A DNA stretch of 64,000 nt from Arenibacter palladensis (lineage in GTDB: Bacteria > Bacteroidota > Bacteroidia > Flavobacteriales > Flavobacteriaceae), in contig NZ_FQUX01000007.1 of NCBI RefSeq assembly GCF_900129275.1, positions 62,001 to 126,000 on the forward strand, read 5' to 3'. The stretch's first letter is position 1; every line of letters starts with the position of its first letter. Below are positions 38,975-49,309 of this stretch, one piece after another. Under the pieces are notes generated by a model. That model made no database searches. It worked only from the letters and a program-made list of their open reading frames with translations, and had not been told where the DNA came from. Made by a program: the position numbers and the translations under genes.

Positions 38975-39009
38975 AAAAAAAACAGGAAAGTGTTGACGCA
39001 CTTCCCTGT
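38975..39009. other. Poly-A plus hairpin in the SusC leader
   Basis: Eight A (38975-38982) are followed by a 10-bp stem with one mismatch (38982-38992 with 38999-39009; loop TTGACG). On the plus strand it lies in the leader before SusC without a T-run. Read on the minus strand it has the form of a terminator. It may be a structured leader element or an antisense transcription block. It resembles the element at 62849-62888 in layout. Confidence 0.4.
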
Positions 39010-39075
39010 CTAAAATTTCCCTGAACTGAGAATTCAGGTAGTTAAATAGTATCAATTTAATACCAATCCAAAATT

Positions 39076-42000
39076 ATGAAAAAAAAGTTAATGGTAGGGA
39101 AAGCCTTTAAGGTGTTTCCGCCTTCCAAAATGTTCCTCATTATGAAATTATTTGTACTAATTATTTGTTTGTCGTCATTCGCAGCAATTCCTGCCTCCAG
39201 TTATTCGCAGGATACAAAGCTTTCACTTAGTGTAGCGAATACTTCCATTAAACAAGTGTTGACGGAAATAGAAGAAAACAGTGAGTTTTACTTCGTGTAC
39301 AACAATAACTTGGTCAATGTTGAAAGAAAAGTAAGTCTTGACGTAAATAAATGGAAGATTTCTAAAATCCTGGATGCGATTTTTGAAAATGATGAAGTTG
39401 TATTTTCCCTTATGGATAGGCAGATCATAATTTCTCCGAAGAGCATGGCAGGTGTAAAGAATGCTGATCAGAATATCGTAGAAGGTGTTGTTGTGGATGA
39501 ATTTGATGTTCCTTTGCCAGGGGTTTCTGTAGTCGTAAAAGGTACAAGTACAGGAGTGGTCACTGATTTTGATGGAAACTATTCTATTTCTGCTGCTACC
39601 AATGACGTCTTGGTTTTCTCATACTTAGGAATGAAAACCCTAGAAGTTACGGTGACAGGAGGCTCTTTGAATGTTAGCATGGAATCGGATATTATTGGTT
39701 TGGAAGAATTTGTGGCCATTGGGTATGGTGTTGCCAAGAAAAGTGATCTAACCGGAGCTGTTACTAGTGTTGATGTGGAAAGAATGGCGGAAGTTCCCAA
39801 TGTTTCTATTTTGTCTGCCATGCAAGGTTCTGTTGCAGGATTGAATATCGGCGCCACAGATGCAGCCGGTGAAGATCCAACTATCTCTATTAGGGGTCAG
39901 AATTCGCTTTCTAGCGGTGCCGCAGCAAATCAGCCTCTAATTGTAGTGGATGGAATAATATATAGGGGGAATCTTGTTGATTTGAACAAGGCCGATATTG
40001 AATCGGTAGATGTTTTAAAGGATGCCAGTTCTGCTGCCATCTATGGTTCACAGGCGGCCAACGGTGTTATTATTATTACCACTAAAAAAGGTAAGGTTAT
40101 TAGTAAGCCCAAGATTAATTATTCTGCTAGTTACACGGTTCAAACGCCTACCAATACGGCTTTGGAGCCAATGGGTGCGGCCGAGTTGAAAGAATTTTTA
40201 CCTGATGCTTATTGGGAAAATGGTTCTAGAACGGCTGAGTCAGGGTATTTGGATTCAGATCCTACATTTGATATTACCAAATTCTTTCCTACAAATGATA
40301 TGATAGAGGGCTATAATAATGGTACGGATAATAGTATATACGATATACTTACTGGCGATGGCTATATCAATAATCATAATCTTAGTGTTACCGGTAGGTC
40401 TGAGAATTTTGGATATTTCTTTTCAGGAGGTTTAACGGATGTTCAGGGTTTTGTAATAAACGATACCTATAAGAAGGTAAATTATCGTATGAACTTGGAT
40501 GCTACTATCAATGATTGGTTAAAGGTAGGTACTGAAACATTTGTTACCACTAGTGACTATGATGGTGAAACCCCGCGTATAGCTACTGCGTCTTTGGTAA
40601 TGCCATGGACACCATTGTATGAAGATGATGGGGTTACCCCTAGGCAAATACTTCAGGCTACATGGACCAATCCTTTGTTGGATCTTGAAGCTGATGATGA
40701 GGAAAAGCATTTAAACCTTTTTGCCAATATACATGCGGACGTTAAATTGCCGATAGATGGTTTAAACTATAGAATAAACTTTTCGCAAAATTATAGAACG
40801 GTTAATCATAACAATTTTGACCCAACAGACGCAAATTTCACGGGTTATGGTTATAAAAATGCGGCAACTTATTATGATTGGACAGTGGATAATATTTTAA
40901 GTTACAACAAGACTTTTAATAGGGTGCACAGTATAAGCGCTACTCTTCTTTATGGTGTGGAAGAGCGCAATTACTCTTTTACCAATGTGAATGCACAAAA
41001 TTTTACCAACGATATATTAGGGTATAATTCCTTAGAGGCCGGTGATGCAAGTTTGTACGGAGTTAATACAGGTGCGGAAAAGGAAACGAGTTTATATACC
41101 ATGGGACGTTTGCAGTATAACTACGACAGCAAATATTTGTTGACGGGTACCATTAGAAGAGATGGCTTCTCTGGTTTTGGTACTGAGGATAAAATTGGTG
41201 TCTTTCCATCCATGGCTTTTGGCTGGGTGGTTAGCGAGGAGAACTTTTTCAATAAAGATTCCAAACTGTTGAATTATTTGAAGCTTAGGGGTTCCTATGG
41301 TACTACAGGCCGTAGGGGTGTAGGTAGGTATGATACCCAGGCAGTTGTAAATGCAACGGTAGATGGTAATTATGGTTATGTTTTTGGAGACGGAGGATCA
41401 ACTACCATTACACAGACAATCTCGTCTTTGGCCAATAATGAATTGGGTTGGGAAACCACGACAGGATTAAATCTTGGTGCCGATTTTGCCTTTTTTAATT
41501 CAAGGCTTACCGGTAATGTGGAATATTATAAGAACTCCACAAAGGATATCCTTTATGCCATTGATTTGCCTACTACTTCTGGTTTTAGCAGTATCAATAC
41601 CAATATTGGTGAAGTTAAAAACTATGGACTTGAATTTTCTTTGACCAGTAAATGGATCAACAATAAGGATTTGAAATGGGAAACTACATTTAATTATTCC
41701 AGAAACAGAAATGAAATTGTATCAGTTTTGGGGATAGATAATGATGGTGATGGGATAGAAGATGATCTTACTTCAGATCAGTTGTTCATAGGGGAGCCTA
41801 CGAATGTTATTTATGATTATGAGATTATGGGAATGTGGCAATTGGCCGATGAAGAGGCTGGGGATATTCCCAATGGTTTCTTTCCTGGTACCTATAAGAT
41901 TGCCGATTTAAATGATGATGGAGCTTATTCGTCCCTTGATGACAGAAAGATTTTGGGATATAGTGATCCTGGTTACCGTTTTGGTATCGCCAATACGGTT

Positions 42001-42453
42001 CGTTACAAGAATTTTAGTTTATACGCCTTTATCAATTCCATTCAAGGAGGAAAGGATTACTATTATGGAACCGATGCCTTGATTTTTGGTTCGGCAAACA
42101 CGGTTCTAGAACGATTCGACTCCCAGAATTTTCCAACAGGAGCTTGGGATTATTGGATGCCAGAGAATCCGGATGCCAGGTTTAGAAGGTTGGATGTTGC
42201 CGCATCCTACGAGCCTAACAGATATATGCAGAGAAATTTTGTGCGTATCCAGGATGTTTCCCTATCATATGATGTTGACAAGAAGGTTCTTGAAAAACTT
42301 GGGTTTAGTAGCTTAAGACTATTCGTAAGTGGAAAAAACTTGCATACGTTTACAAAATGGCGCGGTTGGGATCCAGAGGTAGGGTCAACCTATACTTGGG
42401 GATATAGTCCTGTAATGGCAAATTATTCACTAGGTCTAAATGTTGAATTTTAA
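39076..42453 (+). CDS. SusC-type TonB-dependent receptor with STN signalling domain
   Basis: A 1125-residue outer-membrane transporter. After a long signal region (ends S-Y-S-Q-D) comes an STN domain (about 48-118, S-L-S-V-A-N-T-S-I-K-Q-V-L and F-Y-F-V-Y-N-N), which contacts the FecR anti-sigma protein. A carboxypeptidase-regulatory-like domain follows (about 138-205, G-V-V-V-D-E), then the plug (A-I-G-Y-G-V-A-K-K, S-I-R-G-Q-N, L-K-D-A-S-S-A-A-I-Y-G) and a barrel ending L-G-L-N-V-E-F. The gene order sigma-FecR-SusC-SusD makes ligand-induced trans-envelope signalling very likely. It imports oligosaccharides together with SusD 11 bases downstream. Confidence 0.96.
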   Translation: MKKKLMVGKAFKVFPPSKMFLIMKLFVLIICLSSFAAIPASSYSQDTKLSLSVANTSIKQVLTEIEENSEFYFVYNNNLVNVERKVSLDVNKWKISKILDAIFENDEVVFSLMDRQIIISPKSMAGVKNADQNIVEGVVVDEFDVPLPGVSVVVKGTSTGVVTDFDGNYSISAATNDVLVFSYLGMKTLEVTVTGGSLNVSMESDIIGLEEFVAIGYGVAKKSDLTGAVTSVDVERMAEVPNVSILSAMQGSVAGLNIGATDAAGEDPTISIRGQNSLSSGAAANQPLIVVDGIIYRGNLVDLNKADIESVDVLKDASSAAIYGSQAANGVIIITTKKGKVISKPKINYSASYTVQTPTNTALEPMGAAELKEFLPDAYWENGSRTAESGYLDSDPTFDITKFFPTNDMIEGYNNGTDNSIYDILTGDGYINNHNLSVTGRSENFGYFFSGGLTDVQGFVINDTYKKVNYRMNLDATINDWLKVGTETFVTTSDYDGETPRIATASLVMPWTPLYEDDGVTPRQILQATWTNPLLDLEADDEEKHLNLFANIHADVKLPIDGLNYRINFSQNYRTVNHNNFDPTDANFTGYGYKNAATYYDWTVDNILSYNKTFNRVHSISATLLYGVEERNYSFTNVNAQNFTNDILGYNSLEAGDASLYGVNTGAEKETSLYTMGRLQYNYDSKYLLTGTIRRDGFSGFGTEDKIGVFPSMAFGWVVSEENFFNKDSKLLNYLKLRGSYGTTGRRGVGRYDTQAVVNATVDGNYGYVFGDGGSTTITQTISSLANNELGWETTTGLNLGADFAFFNSRLTGNVEYYKNSTKDILYAIDLPTTSGFSSINTNIGEVKNYGLEFSLTSKWINNKDLKWETTFNYSRNRNEIVSVLGIDNDGDGIEDDLTSDQLFIGEPTNVIYDYEIMGMWQLADEEAGDIPNGFFPGTYKIADLNDDGAYSSLDDRKILGYSDPGYRFGIANTVRYKNFSLYAFINSIQGGKDYYYGTDALIFGSANTVLERFDSQNFPTGAWDYWMPENPDARFRRLDVAASYEPNRYMQRNFVRIQDVSLSYDVDKKVLEKLGFSSLRLFVSGKNLHTFTKWRGWDPEVGSTYTWGYSPVMANYSLGLNVEF

Positions 42454-42464
42454 AAGAGATAATC

Positions 42465-44138
42465 ATGAAAAAAAATAGATATACAATAGTTTTTATTTTC
42501 CTATTCCTTAGTTTCTTTTCTTGTAAGGAAGAAGAATGGTTGGAAGAAGATGTTTTGGACTTTTACAGTGCGGATAATTCTTATCAGACTTTTGATCAGT
42601 TCAATCAAGCGGTGGCAAGTTTGTATAATCTGACCGATTTGTATAATGTCTGGGCGGCGTTGTACGGTCCATTTGTTTGGAATTTTTCAACGGATATGGC
42701 ATATGCGGCCACTGCGGCTACAGCAGGCCTTAACTCGTACTCAGCTTCCCTTACCCCGGAAAACACGTATGTAATAAACATTTGGACGCGTTATTATTCA
42801 ATCATTTTTAATGCCAATGTTGTTTTGGGAAGAATTGATGGAGAGAACACTCAGTTCGATACAGAAGAGCAACGTACCATACTAAAGGCAGAAGCAAGTT
42901 TTCTTAGAGCCTTTTCCTATAGGAATTTGGCTAATTTATATGGAGGTGTGCCCCTTGTATTGGAAGAGACTACCGAAGCTAAAAGAGATTATGTTAGGGC
43001 TAGCCTCGATGAGGTGTATGCCCAAATTATAAGTGATTTGGAATATGCCGCTGCAAACTTACCTGATGTTGGTGATTTGTGGGAGGAAGGTAGATTGACC
43101 AATGCTGCTGCATACCACCTCTTAACGGAATTATATATCAATACGGGTGAGTATGATAAGGCCATTGCCAGTGCTACTGCGGTTATAGATAACCCGGACT
43201 ATGCCTTGATGACTTCCCGATTCGGAAGCAAAATAAGTTGGGAAGGTGACGTATATGGTGACCTTTTTAGAAGAGGTAACCAAAACCGTAATTCAGGAAA
43301 CACCGAAGGTATTTGGGTGGCGCAGTACGAATACAATGTTACCGGTGGTGGCCGTGGTAGTATTTTGACCCAATATCTTTGTCCTGGATATTATAACTTG
43401 ACTGGATTAGATGGAAAGCCGCTATTTTTTGCTCCTACAAACCAGAATGGGGGTAGGGGAATAGGATGGTTTGTCCCATCAGATTATGTGTTAGAGGAAA
43501 TATGGGAGAGTGATCCCAATGATATGCGTAATTCTGAATACAATATTATTCGGGACCTGGTGGCCGATAATCCCGAGTCTGCATATTACGGGAAAAATAT
43601 AGTTGCTGACAATGCATTTGATCAGAGCGGAAATACAATATACAATAGGTATTGGAATGCCATTTTTGCCAAAGCAACCCCTATCAACGATTTTCCAGAT
43701 GAGGTATTCGTTGATTTCGAAACAGGTGAGGTAACAAGAAATGCATCCCAAACCTTTAGGGATCATTATAACATCCGTTTGGCAGAAACCTATCTTTTAA
43801 GGGCGGAAGCCTACCTAAACAAAGGGGACCTGGCCAATGCTGCCTCGGATATTAATGTAATTAGAGCAAGAGCTAATGCCACGCCAGTTGAAGAAGGTGA
43901 TGTTGATATTGACTATATTCTCGACGAAAGGGCTAGGGAATTAACTTGGGAAGAATCTAGAGTAATGACCTTGAATAGATTGGGATTAATAGATGAAAGA
44001 AGAACTTTACATCATCCCTTTAACAATGGTAAGTACGAAAGTTACCCTATCGAGGATTACCATAACCTATGGCCAATACCTAACCGTGAAATCGAAAGAA
44101 ATACGGGAGCAGTATTGGAGCAGAATCCAGGTTATTAA
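42465..44138 (+). CDS. SusD/RagB-type surface glycan-binding lipoprotein
   Basis: Lipobox Cys20 (F-F-S-C) and SusD fold. The N-terminal Y-x-T-F-D-Q-F-N-Q-A-V-A-S-L-Y-N helix, the R-A-F-S-Y-R-N-L-A-N-L-Y-G-G-V-P-L-V motif and the C-terminal L-D-E-R-A-R-E-L-T-W-E and W-P-I-P segments are all typical. It pairs with the STN-SusC immediately upstream. A strong terminator follows 40 bases after the stop, separating it from the GH2-GH95-GH95 unit. Confidence 0.96.
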   Translation: MKKNRYTIVFIFLFLSFFSCKEEEWLEEDVLDFYSADNSYQTFDQFNQAVASLYNLTDLYNVWAALYGPFVWNFSTDMAYAATAATAGLNSYSASLTPENTYVINIWTRYYSIIFNANVVLGRIDGENTQFDTEEQRTILKAEASFLRAFSYRNLANLYGGVPLVLEETTEAKRDYVRASLDEVYAQIISDLEYAAANLPDVGDLWEEGRLTNAAAYHLLTELYINTGEYDKAIASATAVIDNPDYALMTSRFGSKISWEGDVYGDLFRRGNQNRNSGNTEGIWVAQYEYNVTGGGRGSILTQYLCPGYYNLTGLDGKPLFFAPTNQNGGRGIGWFVPSDYVLEEIWESDPNDMRNSEYNIIRDLVADNPESAYYGKNIVADNAFDQSGNTIYNRYWNAIFAKATPINDFPDEVFVDFETGEVTRNASQTFRDHYNIRLAETYLLRAEAYLNKGDLANAASDINVIRARANATPVEEGDVDIDYILDERARELTWEESRVMTLNRLGLIDERRTLHHPFNNGKYESYPIEDYHNLWPIPNREIERNTGAVLEQNPGY

Positions 44139-44178
44139 TTTTAGTATAATAAGCTGATAATATTAGTAAATTATTAAT

Positions 44179-44215
44179 AAAAAGGGGTGAGTTCGTTAGA
44201 ATTTCACCCCTTTTT
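44179..44215 (+). terminator. Rho-independent terminator after the second SusC/SusD pair
   Basis: A 12-bp stem (44179-44190 with 44204-44215) containing GGGGTGA/TCACCCC with A-T extension and a T tail; the loop is 13 bases. It ends the sigma-regulated transcript. Confidence 0.88.
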
Positions 44216-44235
44216 AAATAAAGGTTACAAATTCT

Positions 44236-44266
44236 TTTGTTACTAAATAAAGTAGGGATAATTTAG
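44236..44266 (+). promoter_or_regulatory. Promoter for the GH2-GH95-GH95 unit
   Basis: TTTG (44236-44239), a 19-base spacer, then TAATTTAG (44259-44266), one base off TAnnTTTG. This is a good Bacteroidota promoter located after the terminator and about 60 bases before the GH2 start codon. Confidence 0.5.
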
Positions 44267-44324
44267 AGCCTTGATCTTTAAGGAGTCAATTAAGAAGTAA
44301 TATCAAAACGTAGCAAATCTAACG

Positions 44325-46835
44325 ATGAAACAATTTAAACAGAGGAATTTTTTTAAGGACATTTTATTTACTTTAGGTCTGTCCCTATTGGCACTTAATT
44401 TTTACAGTTGTAATAGTGCGGATGCCCAGACAAAAGCACCAAGGGAAAAAATTAAGTTCGATTTTGATTGGAAATTTACTAAGGGCGATTTTCCAGAAGC
44501 GGCAGAATTAACTTTCAACGATAGTCAATGGGAGTCCGTAGATGTGCCTCATGATTGGAGTATAGCAGGGCCTTTTTTAAAGGAAAATCCAGCAGGGAAT
44601 GTAGGGGCATATGCTCCTGGAGGCATTGGATGGTATAGAAAAAATTTCACTTTGGACAAATCCGATAAGGATTCCAAGGTCACTATTGAGTTTGGAGGTG
44701 TATACATGAACAGTGAGGTATGGATAAATGGAAATTATTTGGGAAAGAGACCTTATGGTTATATTAGTTTTAATTACGACTTGACTCCCTATCTAAATTT
44801 CGGGGGAGAAAATGTACTATCCGTAAGGGTGGACAATTCCAAGGAACCCAGTGCAAGATGGTTTACCGGTTCCGGTATCTACAGACATGTTTGGCTGGTG
44901 AAAACCAATAAGCTTCATATTGATAGATATGGGGTGTATGTAACAACTTCTTCCATTACCGAGGACAACGCCGCGGTAGAGATAAATACGCAGGTTCTAA
45001 ATGGATTGGAAGATTCCAAGGAATTTACCTTGGTCAATAAAGTATACGATGCCAATAATCAACTGGTAGCCGAGCACCAATCCCAAGCTAAGGTCTTAGG
45101 GAACGAGGAACAGAAAATCCTTCAGAAATTAACGGTAAGCAATCCCAATTTATGGTCCCCGGAGAATCCATATCTATACACTCTAAAAACTGAGGTTAGG
45201 CTCAATGATGAGGTAGTGGACGAGGTGTCTACCAATATGGGGATACGCAGTATTAAGTTTACAGCGGATAATGGTTTTTTCCTAAACGGAGAAAATATTA
45301 AATTAAAAGGAGTTAACAACCATAGTGATTTGGGGGCCTTAGGTGCCGCAATGAACGATAAGGTTTTGGAAAGAAGACTTAAAATATTAAAGGAAATGGG
45401 GTGCAACGCCATCCGCACCGCGCATAACCCTCCTAGTACAGTGTTGTTGGATTTATGTGATAAAATGGGTTTTATGGTTATGGACGAGGCCTTTGATGAA
45501 TGGATAGAATCCTGGCCGTTCGGAAATAAAAAGAAAGAAGGTAAGGCTGAGTTTGGATATCACCTATATTTTGATGAATGGGCAGAAAAGGACCTTACAG
45601 AATTAATTAGAAGGGATCGTAACCACCCGTCCATTGTACTATGGAGTGTGGGGAACGAAATACCCGATGCCTGCTTTGAAGAAGGAACGGAACGTTTGAA
45701 GGTACTTATGGATGTGGTTAGGCGTGAAGATGCTACAAGGCCCATCACTTGCGGTATTACACACATGCATTTGGCCAACGAGAGTGGATTTGCCAGTCTT
45801 TTGGATGTTACAGGTTACAATGGAGGCGGGGGTTCAGCTTTTATGTATGAAAAAGACAAGGAAACCTACCCTGAAAGAAAATTTGTAGCCACCGAGGTAC
45901 CACATACTTTCCAGACACGTGGTGTTTACCAAAGTAAATCATGGGTCCGTGGAAAAAATCCATTGGGTGGTATCATGGAAGTTCCAGACCTAACAGAGGA
46001 GGAAGTATTTGGTGAAATCAGTAAATATTACAGTTCTTCCTACGATAATTCCATGGTGCGTATTTCTGCTAGGGATTCATGGAGACGTACTAGGGATTTT
46101 CCATATATGGCCGGGGAATTTAGATGGACAGGTTTCGATTATTTAGGGGAGTCCATGTTTGGATGGCCTGCGAAACTTTGGAATTTTGGTATAATAGATA
46201 TGTGTGGATTTCCTAAGGATACCTATTATTTCTATCAAAGTCAATGGACCGAGGAGCCCATGGTACACATTCTTCCCCATTGGAATTGGGAGGGTAAGGA
46301 AGGTGTAGAAATTCCTGTTGTGGCCTACTCCAATTGCGATAGTGTTGAATTGATTCTTAATGGCAAGTCGCTTGGCAAAAAGGAAATGGGAGGTCTTATG
46401 GATTTAATGTGGAAAGTTCCCTATGAAGCGGGAACCATAATAGCTAAGGGTTTTAAAGATGGTAAGATGGTTTGTGAGAAAGTAATCACTACCGCTGGTG
46501 CCCCTGCTAGAATAGAATTGTTGGCAGATACCAAAGTCATTGATGCCAACGGACAGGATGTGGTACATGTAGAGGTGAATATTTTGGACGCCAACAATAA
46601 TTTTGTTCCGGACGCTTCCAATCAGATCAAATTCACGGTAGAAGGAGAGGCAACCATTTTAGCCGTGGATAACGGAGATCCAAAAAGTGAGGAAAGTTTT
46701 GTGGGCGATACTAGAAAGGCCTTTAACGGAAAATGTATCATCATTGTAAAGGCCACAAAAAAGGGTGGACCAATTACCATAACGGCCGAAGGAGAAGGCT
46801 TGGAAGGAGCCAAAGTAGTGGCGAAATCAATTTAG
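44325..46835 (+). CDS. GH2 beta-galactosidase-like lipoprotein
   Basis: Lipobox-like F-Y-S-C (Cys29). GH2 sugar-binding domain (about 42-195, V-P-H-D-W, G-I-G-W-Y-R, G-S-G-I-Y-R), Ig-like domain (about 200-305) and TIM barrel (about 310-640). The acid/base is Glu445 in G-N-E-I-P and the likely nucleophile is Glu524 in A-T-E-V. A DUF4982-like domain and a C-terminal Ig-like domain (from about 725, D-A-N-G-Q-D-V-V-H-V) follow. The arrangement is standard for Bacteroidota GH2 beta-galactosidases, though beta-glucuronidase or other activities exist in this family. It has its own promoter after the SusD terminator and is followed after 26 bases by GH95. Confidence 0.93.
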   Translation: MKQFKQRNFFKDILFTLGLSLLALNFYSCNSADAQTKAPREKIKFDFDWKFTKGDFPEAAELTFNDSQWESVDVPHDWSIAGPFLKENPAGNVGAYAPGGIGWYRKNFTLDKSDKDSKVTIEFGGVYMNSEVWINGNYLGKRPYGYISFNYDLTPYLNFGGENVLSVRVDNSKEPSARWFTGSGIYRHVWLVKTNKLHIDRYGVYVTTSSITEDNAAVEINTQVLNGLEDSKEFTLVNKVYDANNQLVAEHQSQAKVLGNEEQKILQKLTVSNPNLWSPENPYLYTLKTEVRLNDEVVDEVSTNMGIRSIKFTADNGFFLNGENIKLKGVNNHSDLGALGAAMNDKVLERRLKILKEMGCNAIRTAHNPPSTVLLDLCDKMGFMVMDEAFDEWIESWPFGNKKKEGKAEFGYHLYFDEWAEKDLTELIRRDRNHPSIVLWSVGNEIPDACFEEGTERLKVLMDVVRREDATRPITCGITHMHLANESGFASLLDVTGYNGGGGSAFMYEKDKETYPERKFVATEVPHTFQTRGVYQSKSWVRGKNPLGGIMEVPDLTEEEVFGEISKYYSSSYDNSMVRISARDSWRRTRDFPYMAGEFRWTGFDYLGESMFGWPAKLWNFGIIDMCGFPKDTYYFYQSQWTEEPMVHILPHWNWEGKEGVEIPVVAYSNCDSVELILNGKSLGKKEMGGLMDLMWKVPYEAGTIIAKGFKDGKMVCEKVITTAGAPARIELLADTKVIDANGQDVVHVEVNILDANNNFVPDASNQIKFTVEGEATILAVDNGDPKSEESFVGDTRKAFNGKCIIIVKATKKGGPITITAEGEGLEGAKVVAKSI

Positions 46836-46861
46836 TTGCATGTTCACAAAAAAAAGGTTAG

Positions 46862-49309
46862 ATGAAAGAAGCTTTTCAATTTCAAAGTAGAATGAAAAAC
46901 AGATCAGGTATAAAGAGGAAAAGTACCGCTAATATCAAGGCAATGGCCGTATGCTTTAGTTTAATTTTCTTTTTCCAGTACAACGCTATGGCCCAGACGT
47001 CCAATCCGGGAACCGGGAGTGGCGTGGAGGATAACAATAAATTATGGTATCTAGAGCCGGCCTCCGATTGGATGGAAGCACTTCCTATTGGCAACGGCAA
47101 AATTGGAGCCATGGTTTTTGGGGGTGTTGAACAGGAAAAACTTCAACTCAATGAGGAGTCGGTTTGGGCCGGTCCACCAATACCCGAAAATAGGGTAGGG
47201 GCATATAAGTCCATTGAAAAGGCCAGGGAATTAATTTTTCAGGGCGATTATGCCGAATCGGATAAACTGGTTCAGGACGATGTTATGGGGCCGCGAATAG
47301 CCCCTAGAAGCTATCAGCCATTGGGTGATTTGATCCTTGATTTTAAATTGCAAGGTGTTCCTTCAAATTATAGGAGGGAATTGGATATCAATAATGCCAT
47401 TGCAAAAACAAGTTTTGCGGTAAACGGTGTAAATTATACGAGGGAATATTTTAGTAGTGCCATAGATGATGCCATAGTGGTGGTGTTGACCGCGGACAAG
47501 CGTAATTCCATTTCTTTGGAATTGAAAATGCAGCGCGAGGCAGATTTTGAAGTGGCCAACGTAGGTAAGAACAGATTAAAAATGTGGGGACAGGCCAGTC
47601 AGAAAGGCAAGCATTTGGGAGTGAAGTATGAAACCCAAATGATGGCTATGCCTAAAGGGGGCGACATAAAATCCGGGAATGGTACTATTTCTATCAGTAA
47701 TGCCAACTCTGTAGTGCTCTTTATTGCGGCTGCAACGGATTATAATGCAGCAGCGCCTTTTTCCCCATTGACCCAAAATTTAAGTACTGTATGCGCTACT
47801 AAATTGAAGAAGGCGGCAAAAAGGTCCCTCAATAAATTGAAAGAAGATCATATTGCCGATTATCAAAAATATTTCAACAGGGTTGCCTTGGATCTAGGGG
47901 GCTTGAAGGAATCTGCTAGACCTACCAACGAACGCCTGGAAGCCATTGCCAAAGGGGAAGATGATCCTGCTTTAATGGCCTTGTATTTTCAATATGGCCG
48001 TTATTTGCTGATTTCCTCCTCCAGGCCTGGAAGTTTGCCTGCTAATTTGCAAGGTATTTGGAACGATCATTTGGCTGCACCTTGGAATAGTGACTACCAC
48101 ACCAATATAAATATGCAGATGAATTATTGGCCTGCCGAGGTGACCAATCTTTCGGAGTGCCATGAGCCTTTTTTCGATTTTATAGAAAGCTTGGTTCCCG
48201 CGGGACAGAAGACAGCCAAGGAGGTATATAACAGTGATGGCTTTGTGGTACATCATACCACAGATGTATGGCATTGGACCTCGCCCATTGGAAAGGTGCA
48301 ATACGGAATGTGGCCAATGGGCGGTGCCTGGTGTACGCGTCACTTTATGGAGCACTATAATTTTAACGGGGATAGGGCATTTCTAAAAGGTCATGCGTAC
48401 CCCATTATGAAAGAGTCGGCTAAGTTTCTTTTGGATTGGTTAATTAAGGACCCACGCTCTGGTAAGCTGGTATCAGGTCCTTCCACGTCTCCGGAGAATA
48501 AATTCTATACTCCAAAGGAACCAGAAGTATTTGCCAATTTGGACATGGGCAATGCCATGGATCAGGAAATAATCTGGGACAATTTCACCAATGTGCTGGA
48601 AGCGGCTGAGATTCTTAAAATAGAGGATGAATTTGTGGCAAGGGTTAAGGAGGCGCTAGCCAATCTTTCCCTGCCAAAAATTGGATCGGACGGTCGTTTA
48701 ATGGAATGGTCCCAAGAGTTTGAAGAAGTGGACAAGGGACATCGTCATTTGAGTCATTTGTACGGTCTTTATCCGGGAAATCAATTTACAGAGAACAAGA
48801 CTCCATATTATATAGATGCCATAAACAGGAGTATAGAATACCGTCTTTCCAATGGCGGAGGGCATACTGGATGGAGTAGGGCATGGATCATCAATTTTTA
48901 TGCACGCCTGGGCAATTCCGAAAAGGCCTATGAAAATATCAAGGCGCTTCTGGCTAAATCTACAGCCAAGAATTTGTTCGATTACCACCCTCCATTTCAG
49001 ATAGATGGAAATTTTGGCGGAACCGCTGGTATAGCGGAGACTTTGATGCAGAGTCATGAAACCGATGAAAGTGGTGTCACGATCATTAGTCTTTTGCCTG
49101 CTTTGCCATCGGAATGGCCAACAGGGAGTGTTTCCGGATTAAAGGCCAGGGGAGGTTTTGAAGTGGATGTGGTATGGAGAAACGGGGCATTGGAGTCCGT
49201 ATCTATAATGTCCAAAGAAGACAAAAAGTGTAAGTTGCAAATTGCGGATGTTACCATGAGCGTTGAGGTGTCCGCTGGAAGTAAGCAAACAATAACAGAA
49301 TTTAGATGA
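46862..49309 (+). CDS. GH95 alpha-L-fucosidase-type enzyme (His type)
   Basis: A signal peptide (ends N-A-M-A-Q, about 45) is preceded by a basic N-terminal extension; Met11 or Met28 are other possible starts. The GH95 N-terminal domain begins L-W-Y-L-E-P-A-S-D-W and E-A-L-P-I-G-N-G. In the catalytic (alpha/alpha)6 domain, Y-H-T-N-I-N places His413 before Asn415 and Asn417. The general-acid Glu lies in M-E-W-x-x-x-F-E-E ahead of H-R-H-L-S-H-L, and Q-I-D-G-N-F-G-G holds the conserved Asp. The His before N-x-N is the residue seen in alpha-L-fucosidases. It overlaps the next GH95 gene by four bases, so they are translationally coupled. Confidence 0.94.
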   Translation: MKEAFQFQSRMKNRSGIKRKSTANIKAMAVCFSLIFFFQYNAMAQTSNPGTGSGVEDNNKLWYLEPASDWMEALPIGNGKIGAMVFGGVEQEKLQLNEESVWAGPPIPENRVGAYKSIEKARELIFQGDYAESDKLVQDDVMGPRIAPRSYQPLGDLILDFKLQGVPSNYRRELDINNAIAKTSFAVNGVNYTREYFSSAIDDAIVVVLTADKRNSISLELKMQREADFEVANVGKNRLKMWGQASQKGKHLGVKYETQMMAMPKGGDIKSGNGTISISNANSVVLFIAAATDYNAAAPFSPLTQNLSTVCATKLKKAAKRSLNKLKEDHIADYQKYFNRVALDLGGLKESARPTNERLEAIAKGEDDPALMALYFQYGRYLLISSSRPGSLPANLQGIWNDHLAAPWNSDYHTNINMQMNYWPAEVTNLSECHEPFFDFIESLVPAGQKTAKEVYNSDGFVVHHTTDVWHWTSPIGKVQYGMWPMGGAWCTRHFMEHYNFNGDRAFLKGHAYPIMKESAKFLLDWLIKDPRSGKLVSGPSTSPENKFYTPKEPEVFANLDMGNAMDQEIIWDNFTNVLEAAEILKIEDEFVARVKEALANLSLPKIGSDGRLMEWSQEFEEVDKGHRHLSHLYGLYPGNQFTENKTPYYIDAINRSIEYRLSNGGGHTGWSRAWIINFYARLGNSEKAYENIKALLAKSTAKNLFDYHPPFQIDGNFGGTAGIAETLMQSHETDESGVTIISLLPALPSEWPTGSVSGLKARGGFEVDVVWRNGALESVSIMSKEDKKCKLQIADVTMSVEVSAGSKQTITEFR

